Assembly: GCA_022661535.1 (NCBI GenBank)
Contig: JAKULF010000004.1
Coordinates: 5,828,001 to 5,892,000, forward strand
Direction of reading: 5' to 3'
Source of the DNA: Eutypa lata
Lineage: Eukaryota; Ascomycota; Sordariomycetes; Xylariales; Diatrypaceae
Length of the DNA stretch: 64,000 nt
In this document: in pieces, positions 1-10,516 of the stretch
Position numbering within the stretch: the first letter of the stretch is position 1
How the letters are laid out: every line of letters starts with the position of its first letter
Program-made: the position numbers and the translations under genes
The notes under the pieces: generated by a model
Database searches by the model: none
What the model was told of the DNA's origin: nothing
What the model saw: the letters and a program-made list of their open reading frames with translations, nothing else

Positions 1-2
1 GC

Positions 3-389
3 AAACGAGACGAGCAGCGTTTAAAACAAGATCTCACCAAACACCAGCAGCTATTTGTTGATTCCCAGAAGATCAACCAGAGCATCAAACGATGTCTAGA
101 TTGGACCGAGGAGCTAATTAAGGATGGAAAGAAGGCGCTCGCATATAACGTCAAGTTCAGCGATGTCAAGTTTAACGATATCGAGCTTGGTGGGAAAATA
201 CTCAGCCCGTCGGACAAACCAGAAGAACAAGACGAGCCGTCCCACCTAAGCGATAAAAATGATGATCTGGCGGATGATACCATCAAACTTGGGAACTTCA
301 TCACGGAAGAACCTGAAAGGATATCGGACTGGAGCTTAGGACCGCAAGACAGGGATAGCGGGATCGAGATGCCCGTTGACGGAGGTTGA
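3..389 (+). CDS. C-terminal fragment of an unidentified coiled-coil-like protein
   Basis: An open frame enters from the left window edge and runs 128 codons to a TGA at 387-389; the start lies outside the window. The first part is rich in K, Q, D and L with a heptad-like look, and includes the stretch CLDWTEELIKDGKKAL. The tail is acidic and disordered-looking (many D, E, S and P). The composition and uninterrupted frame support a real 3' exon, but I do not recognise the family, so no function is given. It is followed by more than 2 kb without a convincing gene. Confidence 0.6.
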   Translation, partial: KRDEQRLKQDLTKHQQLFVDSQKINQSIKRCLDWTEELIKDGKKALAYNVKFSDVKFNDIELGGKILSPSDKPEEQDEPSHLSDKNDDLADDTIKLGNFITEEPERISDWSLGPQDRDSGIEMPVDGG

Positions 390-1506
390 GAGGGCCTGAA
401 AGGGCTCATGAATATGGCGATCATCACCACTCAATTTGAATTTCCCCCACTGGGTTTTGAATACGACAGGAACAACAAGCATTCAAGGAGCATGTGGGCA
501 AACGAAGCCCACTTTGGAGTTTTTGTCATTTTCAGACGGCGTTAAAAAACAGCATCGCATTTACCTTGATAAACAATCTTGCACTTGGAGCCACCACGAT
601 CGAGCGCATTTCATATGTTTTTTTTTTTACAATGGTACTGCCTGCCAGCCAGCCAGCAAAAGGATACCCTAGGATGATGATAATGATGATATATCGCCTT
701 CATTCACATTGACGGACCAACGAACGAACAACAACACCCGGTAGCAACATAAAAAGAAAAGGCGAATCTCCATCGACCCTCTACTCTGCTGGATATTTTT
801 TTCTTTTTCTTTTACATTCTTTTCTCTCTCTTTTTCTTTTCTATTTAAGCGTTTAGATACCCTAGTCACAGTACATAGTCGTGCGACAACCAAGCTGGCG
901 AGAAGAAGAAGAAACTGGGATTTGGATAGGGGGCAGTGCGGTATGGTCATCAGCCTGGTGAACATGTTTTTTTTCCTTTCTTTCTTTTTTCTCTTTATTC
1001 CGGCAGGTTTGATGAGGAAAGATGAATATGTGCATGCATGCAAGAAAGCAAAGCAAACCCTACTCAGCTGGTTAGATATATAGACCGAGGTACACCACCA
1101 CACTACCCTGCCTCCATTGCGCCATTACGAGTTAGGTTTACCTTTTTGGATACCGGGAACAAGAAGAACAAGAAGAAAGAACAGCGCTTACTGTCCAAGT
1201 CTGGATCGCGAAGAGGGTGTCCGGACAGGGGGGGAAAACAAGGCTTGATCTAGAAGTTGCTAGACTTTTAACTACATAGGTACTTAGACGACACGAGACA
1301 AGACAAGACGAGGAGGTACTCGAATCGGATCAGATCCCATATGTATGTATCGCTATCGCTTTGGGGCGCGTGTAACAACAAGAACAACAACAACATATAG
1401 CTGAGAGAATCGGCCAGTTCAAAAATGCAAAATGATACAAAATGATAGATATATATACCCAGGTACCTACTATATGTTCGACAGACTAAGTACATGATTA
1501 TAGCTT

Positions 1507-1540
<34 letters not shown>

Positions 1541-2744
1541 CAGTGGTGGCATTAGTAGTAGTATATACTTGAGTGAGCAGGTGGGTAAGCGATATATGCC
1601 AGTTAGACGACGGACGTGTACCTATCCAGCTTGAGGCTGCGCTGTATATCTATATATATCACTGTTTCCTCCATTTCCCTCGACCTAGAGTAGAGTCTGT
1701 TCTAGTTAAAAATAAGGACATTTTACTGCTTTATTAGTTAGGGCGTAATAGGAACGTGGTGAATATACGTAGCCTTGCGTACGTGGTTTTTCTCTACACA
1801 CATATATATCTATCTGTTGTGCCAACCTCGAATAGGGGGAAAGGAGCCCTGTAAGACGACCAGCCAGCCAGCCAGCCAGGTAGGCGCCTACATCGGGAAG
1901 GGATCAGGTGTACCTATCGTGGAATATCACAGGTAGGTAACGTAGCCAGCAATCTCCAGCTTGTCGACTCTGAGTATGGTTTGGGTCCGGTCCTCATAAA
2001 ATCATGGTAGCGAATGAAGGGGGAAAAGAGAATATGGGGGGAGAGGCACCGACATAATAAAATATCCATGCTACTTACTTACTATACATCCACGTAGCTA
2101 GGCACTTAAGAGAGTCACCATATCTACATAGATCACCTGAACCAAAAACGAAGCAAGATTCTAGCGAGCGTCAAACGGCATAAAACGTATTACAAGTTTC
2201 TTTCTTATTATATCTCGCTGAGAAACGAAAGGGGAATGGAAGGGGGGATATCGATTAGACTAAGCTAGCAGCCGCAGTAGAAAGTAATCCTAGAAGAAGA
2301 AAAAATGGAAAGCGGGTTGAGAGAAGCTAGGGTAGATAGGTAGGTAGGTAGATAGGAATTGCCTTCTTCGTAAGATGAAAGTATTTCCTTCCTTTCCCTT
2401 CCCCTTCCCCTCTCCCGCTGTGATGTTTGTGTGCTCACTCCCCCTTTCTGGCGGAGTGGGCCTCTATATTAGGTATAAAAATAACAAATAACCATCAGTG
2501 AATGCTGCCAGACATGCGCTCTGCTCTCTTCGTCTATAACCTATAAAGTAGCGACCGCCCTTGCCTAACTACCTGCCTACCGGCCTGTCTAAAAAGGAAT
2601 ATAGATGAGAGCCACGATTTTAAGAAACCACGTTCCTTTCCCCCTTTTTTTCTTCTTCTTTTACTTCTCTCCCGCTGATGTGACCTTGGCCCTTAACTAA
2701 GACAGAAGAAGCATATATTAGTTAGGGAAGAAAAGCCCGCCAAA
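390..2744. other. Gene-free spacer with many simple repeats
   Basis: About 2.35 kb with no supportable gene. It holds long pyrimidine tracts (about 785-845 and 967-1000), a (TAG) trinucleotide run, a short CCAG tetranucleotide run near 1860-1880, and TAGG-type tetranucleotides near 2335-2355. The short ORFs here are low-complexity translations of these tracts. Part may be the 3' UTR of the upstream gene. Confidence 0.6.
1508..1540. repeat. (TAG)11 microsatellite
   Basis: Eleven perfect TAG units are read directly. An imperfect tail continues to about 1562 (CAGTGGTGG, then more TAGTAG). It is non-coding. Confidence 0.95.
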
Positions 2745-3083
2745 TCACCATTTCGAGACATCTGCGAACGGGTGGGGTTTTCTGTATGTCACCGATAATT
2801 TTCTTCGTCTCTCTTTGTCGAAATCACGCGGTAGCCGGACTTGTCGGGATTCTTCTGCATCTTGCGCTGCGCCCTGGGAACATGGCGCATATACCCACAG
2901 CTGCGGACTGACCCAGACCAGTCTCAGCGACAGGAATCTGGCCTTGAAAAACTTCCCGTCTTGGTGGACGCGGAGGTACACGCCGCCCCCGAGAGACCAC
3001 GGATTGTAAGCAGCGAAGTCCGAGATCTTCACGAAACCACGGTTGGTCAATAGGCGGACTTGGATGAACTCCCTTGTGGCCCA
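2745..3083 (-). other. In-frame open extension after the stop of the J-domain gene
   Basis: Directly after the TAG at 3084-3086 the same frame continues TGG GCC ACA AGG and stays open for 112 codons, to a stop at 2745. The predicted stretch is rich in W, Y, F and G (for example FAAYNPWSLGGGVYLRV) and the DNA is visibly more GC-rich than the flanks. I do not recognise a domain. It could be a 3' UTR open by chance, a nonsense-interrupted end of the gene, a readthrough tail, or a remnant of another gene. Confidence 0.35.
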
Positions 3084-4794
3084 CTACGGATTCTTCTCGG
3101 AAGTCTGCGATGTCTCGCCTGTTTCTCCCGAGGGCCCGGCGCCAGCTTTGCTTTTGCTCTTGCCCTTGTCTTTGTCTTTGTCCTTCTTCGAGTCTTCCTT
3201 CTTCTTCATGGCGGCTTCGGCGACTAGCTGCTCGAAAGCCATGTAGTCGCCCTCCTCTTCCGGAGATCTCTGCACCTAGTATTGGTCAGCACACGGTCCG
3301 GATATTATTACACGTTGTGGGATATGTGTAGTTATGGAAGGAAGGGGAATAACAGTAGTAATAAAATAAATTTACCTTAGTGAAGACCTCGGCGATGATA
3401 ACGAGGGCTTGAGCTCGCTCTAGCCGCTTTTCCAGTTTCACCTTCTTATCGTTTAAGACTTCGTCGCACACCTCCCGAAGCACGCTCTGAATCTCAAATT
3501 TGCTACCCCGCCAGGCGGCATTGAGAATCTTGCCCGTAACTTTGCGCTCGTACTCGGACTTGCGTTCGTCGGTCCAGTCTTCTCCGCCAGCCTGCTCCAT
3601 GCGGGCCATCTCCTCCATCGTCTGCTGTGCGTCTATCGCTGAAGAGATAGTGTTCCACGTATCCTTAACCAGGGTGCCCTTATCCTTCATACGGCTGAAG
3701 AAACCTCCTATTCCGAGGAACTTTTGGGACTTAATGAGCGCAGTGGATTTTGAGAGGTAGACGGAACCGATAGCGTGGAGGATATCAAGGCCGAAGCTTT
3801 CCATCTTCAAGTTCTCGGTTTCTAGGCGTATCCTCTCCTTGAAGGCACGTGTCATATCCGGAGTCTTGTCCGTCTCAGTCCAGATCGATATGCGGTCTAC
3901 CAGCTTACGGGCAAGGGTGTCAACCCGCTCTTGACGGACTTTGGCACGCTCCTTCTCGTAAGCCGCTAGCTGTTCTCTCTGTTCTTTGGAGAGGCCACCC
4001 TTCTTCTTTTCCTTCTTGCGCAGTTCCTTCTCTTCCTCTGTCTGTTCAGTGAGGTGCTGTGCATCGTCTGAGGGTCGATCCATAAGGGCGGGTCGGATCG
4101 GAATGCGCTTCGAAGTGTTGGAAGCACCGGACGCACTAGGATTCGGTGAAGGAGTTCGAGGCGGCAAAGGAGGTTTTTGAGTAGAAGTGTCTGCTGAAGC
4201 TGGGTCCTGCTTAGCTGCAGTCGTAGCCTGCTCGGTCTCATCCTCGACTTTGACAGTCGGCGTATCAGCGGTGGGAGTAAAGGGCGTGGCACCCTCGGTC
4301 TTGGCACCCTCAGTCTTAACCCCCTCGGGATCTTTAGACTCGTCTTCGTCTACAGCGGCACCCTCCTCATCGCCCGCCATGGTGATATCCATGGTTGTTG
4401 TGAGGTCCTTCATCAAACTGATCTCCCCAATCCAGTCAACAAAGGCATCGCCACCAAAGATACTGCTGAAGAACTCTGCTGGATCAACGAAGCCCTCGCT
4501 AGGCTTTGCGCCCTCCTTGCCATATTTATCGTAGGCGGCTCGTAGATCCTTGTCGGATAGCACTTGGTAGGCTTCGCCAATAGCCTGGAATTTCTCATGC
4601 GCACTAGGATCATTCGGGTTCTTATCTATTTGATGTTAGAATTTTTGACGAATAGGTACGCAAGATAGGATATAGGATAGACACATACCCGGGTGGTGAA
4701 TTATAGCAGCCTTGCGGTAGGCCTTCTTGATTTCAATATCGGAAGCAGTAGGCTGAACACCCAGGGCGTCGTAATAGATGGTATCTACCACCAT
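3084..4794 (-). CDS. J-domain co-chaperone, Caj1/Djp1 type
   Basis: This is an Hsp40 co-chaperone that should stimulate the ATPase of a cytosolic Hsp70; yeast relatives are Caj1 and Djp1, the latter needed for peroxisomal import. Exons: 4794-4689, 4625-3376 and 3275-3084, giving 515 aa. The start [13 protein letters not shown] is the usual family N-terminus. The J domain covers roughly residues 5-70, and its HPD motif is built across intron 1 (GTATGT donor at 4688). The G/F-like region continues with [22 protein letters not shown] charged, Pro/Thr-rich linker follows (about 115-220), then the DnaJ-X region ending near [16 protein letters not shown], and a Lys/Asp-rich tail. Intron 2 (3375-3276) could end at either of two nearby AGs; TAG at 3276 keeps the usual VQRSP join. 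The frame stays open for 112 codons beyond the TAG stop (see findings). Confidence 0.9.
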
Positions 4795-5700
4795 GCTGGC
4801 TAATTGCGGGTGTCTAAACTGTGAAAGGAACCGATATTTTTTGAGAACTCGTGCGTATGGGTAGCTACAAGTTATAAGTTCTGGGTTATGTTTGACACGT
4901 GGGTGCGTGGCTTGTGTTATGACGTATAATTGTGACAGGTCGAGAATTTGCGGAGTACTTAGGTGGGTTGTTAAGACGCGCAACTGAAGAGAAGGGGGTT
5001 TAAACATTCGCTATTTAGTAGTCCATCAATAAATAAGTTGCTATACTCGAAAACAACGAGTGGTAGTGAGTGATATTTTGTGAAGAATATGGATGTTGAC
5101 AAGATGGTGGTTAGTACCGTTGAAGTGGGAGGAGTGATATCACCTAACTACGTAGGATTATTATTATTTTCTGATTGACATATGAAATCTTTCCCGCACT
5201 TGCTTAGCACCAGGCTTGAGCCACTGTCCACGTCTTGAACCCCACTTTCTCAGCTCATAACTGACACCCGACCTCATTTAGTACGGCCTTATCAACCGCA
5301 GCCACCGCCACAATTCAGCTGCTGAGCATTACATCGTCATGGCTTATGTATGTATATTGGAAACGTATCCTTGGGTAACATTAATCTTTAGATCTTTCTT
5401 ACGTGCTAAATTATCTTGTAAGTGTATTGAAGTACCTCCATACTCAACCTGGCACATGCAATTAGTAAGTAAAGGAACTGTAGTACCTATGTACTTAATG
5501 TTGGGCAATTATGTATTGAAGTTTGGAAAGGTTCTTTGGTTTACGTTTTGTATGTACATAGCGGGGCATCACGGAAATTATCAACGTTCACTGCCGACTC
5601 CCGGTAGTTATCTTATCATCCAGCATGTACCATCTAAAGTGTTATGCCGGTACCCGTGCCATCTAAGCTTACATTATTTATATATGACAGAGTAAACACA
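4795..5700. other. Intergenic region upstream of the J-domain gene
   Basis: Promoter and 5' leader of the minus-strand J-domain gene, then about 600 bp of A+T-rich DNA. A 118-codon ORF at 5339-5695 starts with MAY followed at once by GTATGT, has no recognisable domain and ends against the foldback element. I do not call it a gene. Confidence 0.5.
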
Positions 5701-5956
5701 CTGTCAGTGCCGGATAGAAACCGAACGAGTCTAAATGTACCTCACGTAACTCACTTATTCAAAACATACCATACTATACAGCTTAATGCATAAACAATCA
5801 TTTTAAAACCGTTAAAATATAAAGAATTCAAATTAAAATACTCCATAAGTTCCAAATTTTTATTCTCTTAATTATTCAATAAGTTGTGCTTGGTAGAAAG
5901 GAAGAGATTTAATAAGGTACATTTAGACTCGTTCGGTTTCTATCCGGCACTGACAG
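5701..5956. mobile_element. MITE-like foldback element with 42-bp perfect terminal inverted repeats
   Basis: The left end 5701-5742 (beginning CTGTCAGTGCCGGATAG) is the exact reverse complement of 5915-5956. The inside (about 170 bp) is A+T-rich with no ORF. The flanks read ...ACACA before and ACACA after, a possible 5-bp target duplication, though the sequence is low complexity. Its size, perfect inverted repeats and lack of coding capacity fit a non-autonomous DNA transposon. The superfamily is unclear. Confidence 0.85.
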
Positions 5957-6413
5957 ACACACCAAACTTCCTGTTGGGAGATAAAGTGACATCTGTTTAA
6001 AACAGGGTAATGATTAGCTAATGATTAATTGGGTAGAAAAGGTTTCATATAGCCCCTGATATGTAGTTTGACTACTCTAGAGGTAGAGTACATAGTCGAA
6101 GTGGATAAAGAATGTATTACATACCAACCCTGTCATCTTCATTAACTAAAGAAAAGTCACACCAGTTTGTGCTATTACTAGAAACAAAACACACATAATC
6201 GACCAGACACCTTTAAAACAAGCACAAACAAGAAGTGAGATTATCATTATTACAGTGCATGGCATGTCCCTGACCCAAACCAACGAACGCCTTTCTCACC
6301 GTTCCCTTTTTTCCCTTCAAAAAAAAAGTCCCCACTGCTACCTAATGCGCCGAGAAGTACGTTCCGCCCTACCGGGCCCTGACCGTTGACCAAGGAAAAC
6401 ATGAGTGGGGCTT
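5957..6413. other. Spacer between the foldback element and the UER1-like gene
   Basis: About 450 bp holding the 3' flank of the minus-strand epimerase-reductase gene. No further feature is seen. Confidence 0.5.
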
Positions 6414-7357
6414 TCATTGGACGCCTGCCGCCTTCATCCTCTCAAAGCATTGTCTGTAGGCGATGTGGATCTCCGGCACCGTGTACCCGTACTCCTTGAG
6501 CTTCGCCTCCAGCTTCGTAGTGTCCAGCATGCAATTGCTTCGTCCCGCCTTGATCACCTTGGACTGCTCTTCGACCGTGAAGTTCTTCCAGGTGAAGTCC
6601 GGCCGGACGATCTCCTTGAAGAGGGACAGAACCTCGTTGTGGCTGATAGCGCCGGGGTTGGTGAAGTTGTAGATCCCCGTCTCGCCCTTCTCTGCCATCA
6701 TGATCGACGCTGGCAGGAGATCGGTCAGGATCGTGTTGCTGTTGGGAATGTCGACGACTCGCTCGTATTTGCTAATCTTGGTGACAAAGTTGCGCGGGTG
6801 CAGGTCATCCGAGACTGGCATGCGCAGGCGGAGGATCAGACAGTTGGTATAATACTTCATGACCTACAAGTTTATGGTTAACGTCGCTAGTTCCTCCGAA
6901 AATAAAGGTGCATTCTATCTAGTCTACTCACTTCTTCAACGTGGGCCTTGGTCTCGGAGTAGAAGCTGCCATTGAAGTTGGCCAGGTCTGTCTCCTTGAA
7001 TCCCGGACCGCCAATAGGGTGGGCATCGTCATAGTGGTAGATACATCCAGTGGCGAAGACAGTGCAGTGAATACCGCCCGAGAAGCACAAATCGGTCAGA
7101 TTCAGAGTTCCAATGACGTTGGAACGGATCGTGTCCTCTTTATGGTCCTCACACCAGTCGACATTGGGTCGTCCGGTGCAGCCAGCACAGTTCAGGACGT
7201 GAGTAGGCCGGATCTTTTCCAATTCTGCCTTGACGGCTTCTCTATCTTGCATACGGACCGTGGTCATGTAAACCTCCTTGCCTTGGCTCTTCAGCATCTG
7301 TTCGAGGTGGCCGGCGACCCAGCCTTTGCCACCCCAGATGAGGAATCGAGGAGGCAT
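6414..7357 (-). CDS. UDP-4-keto-6-deoxyglucose 3,5-epimerase/4-reductase-like enzyme (UER1 type)
   Basis: This is a short-chain dehydrogenase of the extended type. It most resembles the bifunctional enzyme that turns UDP-4-keto-6-deoxyglucose into UDP-rhamnose (plant NRS/ER, fungal UER). Exons: 7357-6932 and 6863-6414, joined in phase 0 across a 67-nt intron (GTGAGT donor, TTGTAG acceptor), giving 291 aa. The N-terminal Rossmann signature is FLIWGGKGWVAGHL (residues about 5-18), a GxxGxxA/G nucleotide-binding loop. NCAGCTGRPNVDWCE and VFATGCIYHYDD mark the core strands, and YSETKA holds the catalytic Tyr-x-x-x-Lys. The C-terminal half has GIYNFTNPGAISHNEVL, a family hallmark. The length matches the stand-alone epimerase-reductase rather than a fused dehydratase. 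No UDP-glucose 4,6-dehydratase partner is in the window. Confidence 0.88.
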
Positions 7358-8481
7358 GACGAAATTCGGATGGATCTGAAAGTTAGGAGTTGGAAAGCAG
7401 GTTTGGTGATGGACCGGTTCACGAGAATCGACTGCGAAAATTATGGGGCCGAATGGACGAGGAAGTAAAGATTTAGAGGTTCAGAAGGGTACTATCCAAA
7501 CTGAACCAAGTTGGGAAGTGAATAACTTAAAGAGTAAGGAAGGAACGAGGAGGTCGTCTTTTTAACACGTTGACATACGGCAACTAGGGATAAGAAATAT
7601 CGGCCCCTCTGTCCCAATGAAGAAGGCTTTGCTAGTTGAGAGTGGTACAGAGGCCAGCACGGGCGGCGCTACTGGTAAGACATATTGGCGAAATACATGA
7701 ATATTGTGTCACTAAAGAGACTACGGCCTTTTCAAATACCAATGCACTTGTCATAAGACCTCTACTAGCATTGTGGTAGGTGCCTACTGTGTAGTTAAGG
7801 TAATGCGTGGGGTTGCACTTATTGAGGTGACTATCATCAGATCAGAGGCATTGGTGGTATCGGATTTCGGGATGTCAAACTCATTAAAGAACTTAATCAT
7901 TCAACAACGTCCACAGATCTAAATCTTATGAACGAACCTTTTCTCCCCTAGATAGGCTGTAGCATATTTGCAAAAATCACGCCATAAAAATGTTGAAAAA
8001 CTGCCCCGCGTCACAGCTTTTCTTTGAAGGGTTCAAGGGGCTAATTATACAAACACATAGGACAAACTTATTATACTTATACATGCCCTACCTAGTGGTT
8101 ATACAAAATCACCAGGGGAAGGGGTAGCAATTACACAACTGGTTGATGGATAACACCTGAGTTAGGTAGCTTTGTTAAACTTATTCCCGTCTTAATGACA
8201 CGTTGTGATGTCTACGTACCTACTGATACACCTTGTGTGCCCCTCTTCTGTGTATTTTATGGTTTAGATAACCTGGAAGTTATACATAACTCTATCTGCT
8301 TGATGTGAAGTATTCATAGAGAAGTATAGGGGTATTAATACGAGAATTAAGAGTTGGTCCAGGAGCTCACGTGCCTTCGCGTCTTGACATGGCTGATCAT
8401 TTCTAGATCTTTGCGGTTTCGAGAACTTTTAGTTAATGTTACTAGGGGTACATGTATGATCGGGCAGACCTTACTTAACCT
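7358..8481. other. Intergenic region
   Basis: Upstream region of the epimerase-reductase gene followed by about 900 bp of A+T-leaning DNA. I find no gene with domain, codon or splice support. A shadow ORF pair near 8347-8562 spans the left end of the transposon and is rejected. Confidence 0.5.
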
Positions 8482-9372
8482 TAGGTACAAATCAGGTCCA
8501 CTTAGTTTCCGAACAGCAATAAATCTTATAAAAGAAAACCAAAAAATTAAATAAAATAACAACCAGTTAATAAAAACTCGTAAAAATTTAAATATACATT
8601 TTTTAAAATATATATAATATTTTAACGTTATAATTTTTATAATATATAAATAATTTTAATTTAAAATAATATTTTAAAAATATAACGATTTTACGTTATA
8701 TTTTTAATCGTTAATTATTAATGCATTTTAATATTTTTTAAAAATCTTTTATCGAAATTATATAATATAATTAATATTATAAATATATATATATTTTTAT
8801 AATATTATATAATTATTTAATATTTTTAATAATTTATTAAAAACGTAATATATAATATTAACTTTTATATAAAAACTTAAATAACTTTATAAATATAACT
8901 TATAATATTTTAAAACTTTATATATAAAAACTTTATATAAAAATACATTAAAATCGAATTTTTTTATAATTTAAAAATTTAATTTAAAAAGTTTAATAAA
9001 AATTATATTACGTTTTTAAAAAATTATAAAAAATTATATATTATATATTTTTTAATAAAATTAATTATAATTATAATATTTTTTATATATATTAACTTTT
9101 TAAAAAGTAAGTTTTTTTATATATATTAAATATATAAAATTACATTATATTTAAAAAGTATTAATTTTATTAAAGTTTTAAATTAAATATTAAAAGTTAA
9201 GCTTTTACGTTTTTATAAACTTTATTTTAAAGTAATATATAATATATTATTATTAATATATAGTTTAAATTTCAAGTTAATAGCCTTTAAATCCGTAAAG
9301 TTATTAATTTTTATATATTATAATTACAATTTTAAAGGTGTTCGGAAACTAAGTGGACCCGATTTGTACCTA
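8482..9372. mobile_element. RIP-like decayed DNA transposon with 34-bp terminal inverted repeats
   Basis: Left end 8482-8515 (TAGGTACAAATCAGGTCCAC...) and right end 9339-9372 are reverse complements with one mismatch in 34. Both ends are bounded by TA, as expected for a Tc1/mariner-type TA target site. The inside, about 8516-9338, is almost entirely A and T with no usable ORF. Such a sharp A+T island bounded by intact inverted repeats fits heavy C-to-T mutation of a repeat (RIP). No transposase can be read. Confidence 0.85.
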
Positions 9373-10516
9373 CACTGGAACAGGTGGCCAATGAAACTGT
9401 ACCTCCATTAAAACGCCCATTGTTTACGGTTAGGTAAGCCCAAGGTAGCACTACATAGCCGTAGTTGCTGCTACCTACCTATCACTATCATGCATGAGTC
9501 GTATTTCTGTAGCAAACCTCCAGACTTATGTATCCCCCACACTTTAGAACCCCATACGTACATACATATATGTACGGAGGCTGAGAATGACCGACGACTC
9601 CGCACGAGGTAGCTTTTTGCGGATTTAACAGGACGGAAGACACAACGGGATTGTTGATATGTATGATACTGATTTGGATAGGTTGAAATATTGGTGGGAA
9701 TATTTATGGATATATGCATCAGTCCTAATACGGAGTAGCTGAGGCCAGCCTAGCACACCTAGATTGAGTTTTAATCCGCCGTCTTATCGGTGATTGGATA
9801 TAAACCCCAAAGCGCTGGAGCGAACGGGCTCAGAACACGCCAGATGGGCAAGGCGGTGCAAGGTGGTAGGTCAACTAGGCACTTAAGCAGGTATGAAATT
9901 AAACTACCTAGGTAGTGTGGGGCATCGTGATCTCGTCGAAAATGTCCTTACCGCGTCTTTTATGGTTCTAATCCCTGAATTATTCATTCAACTGACAAGG
10001 GGGTTTTCGAGGCAAAGCAATGAGGAAGAAAAAAAATTATTTCCACTACCTACATATTACTTACTGTATGCTGCTGCATAACCTGCCTCTCCTTAAACTT
10101 AAACATCAATCAATCATTTACTTATTATTCATAAGTTTCTCTCTCTCTGTACTCTATTCTGTCCGTTCCTGGCACTACTATGGGTGTGACATCAAATAGT
10201 TCTTAGGTTACATTTATCAATCTCCTACTCTAGGAATTCATTTCGATTGATTCGAAGTATCCTTCCTATATTTCGCTTAAGAAGAAGCAAAGTCTCCGCG
10301 CCTTTACTTCCTTCCATCTTAAACTAGCTTAACTGCTAGTTCTCTGCATACATCCTTATACATATTCATATTTATCCACCCATCCGGTTAATAGGTGATC
10401 TCTCTCGGCTCGGATCAACTACTGTGTGTGACCACGTACCTATATACCCAACCTTCCCACTTCTCTCTTGTGTGCCAGTTTATTATCGTTCGCCATCGAG
10501 CTGCCAGAACGTCACG
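9373..10516. other. Promoter and leader region of squalene synthase
   Basis: About 1.1 kb upstream of the squalene synthase start. It contains a palindrome, CTACCTAGGTAG, near 9903, and pyrimidine-rich stretches in the last 400 bp that resemble a fungal 5' UTR (for example TTTCTCTCTCTCTG near 10136). No gene is supported. Confidence 0.5.

Noticed and set aside
669..1103. 144-codon minus-strand ORF
   Set aside because: It is a translation of pyrimidine-rich tracts (Lys/Glu/Phe runs), with no domain and an overlapping ORF on the other strand.
5339..5695. 118-codon plus-strand ORF ending at the foldback element
   Set aside because: The start is followed at once by a donor-like GTATGT, the composition is not protein-like and no downstream exon could be found.
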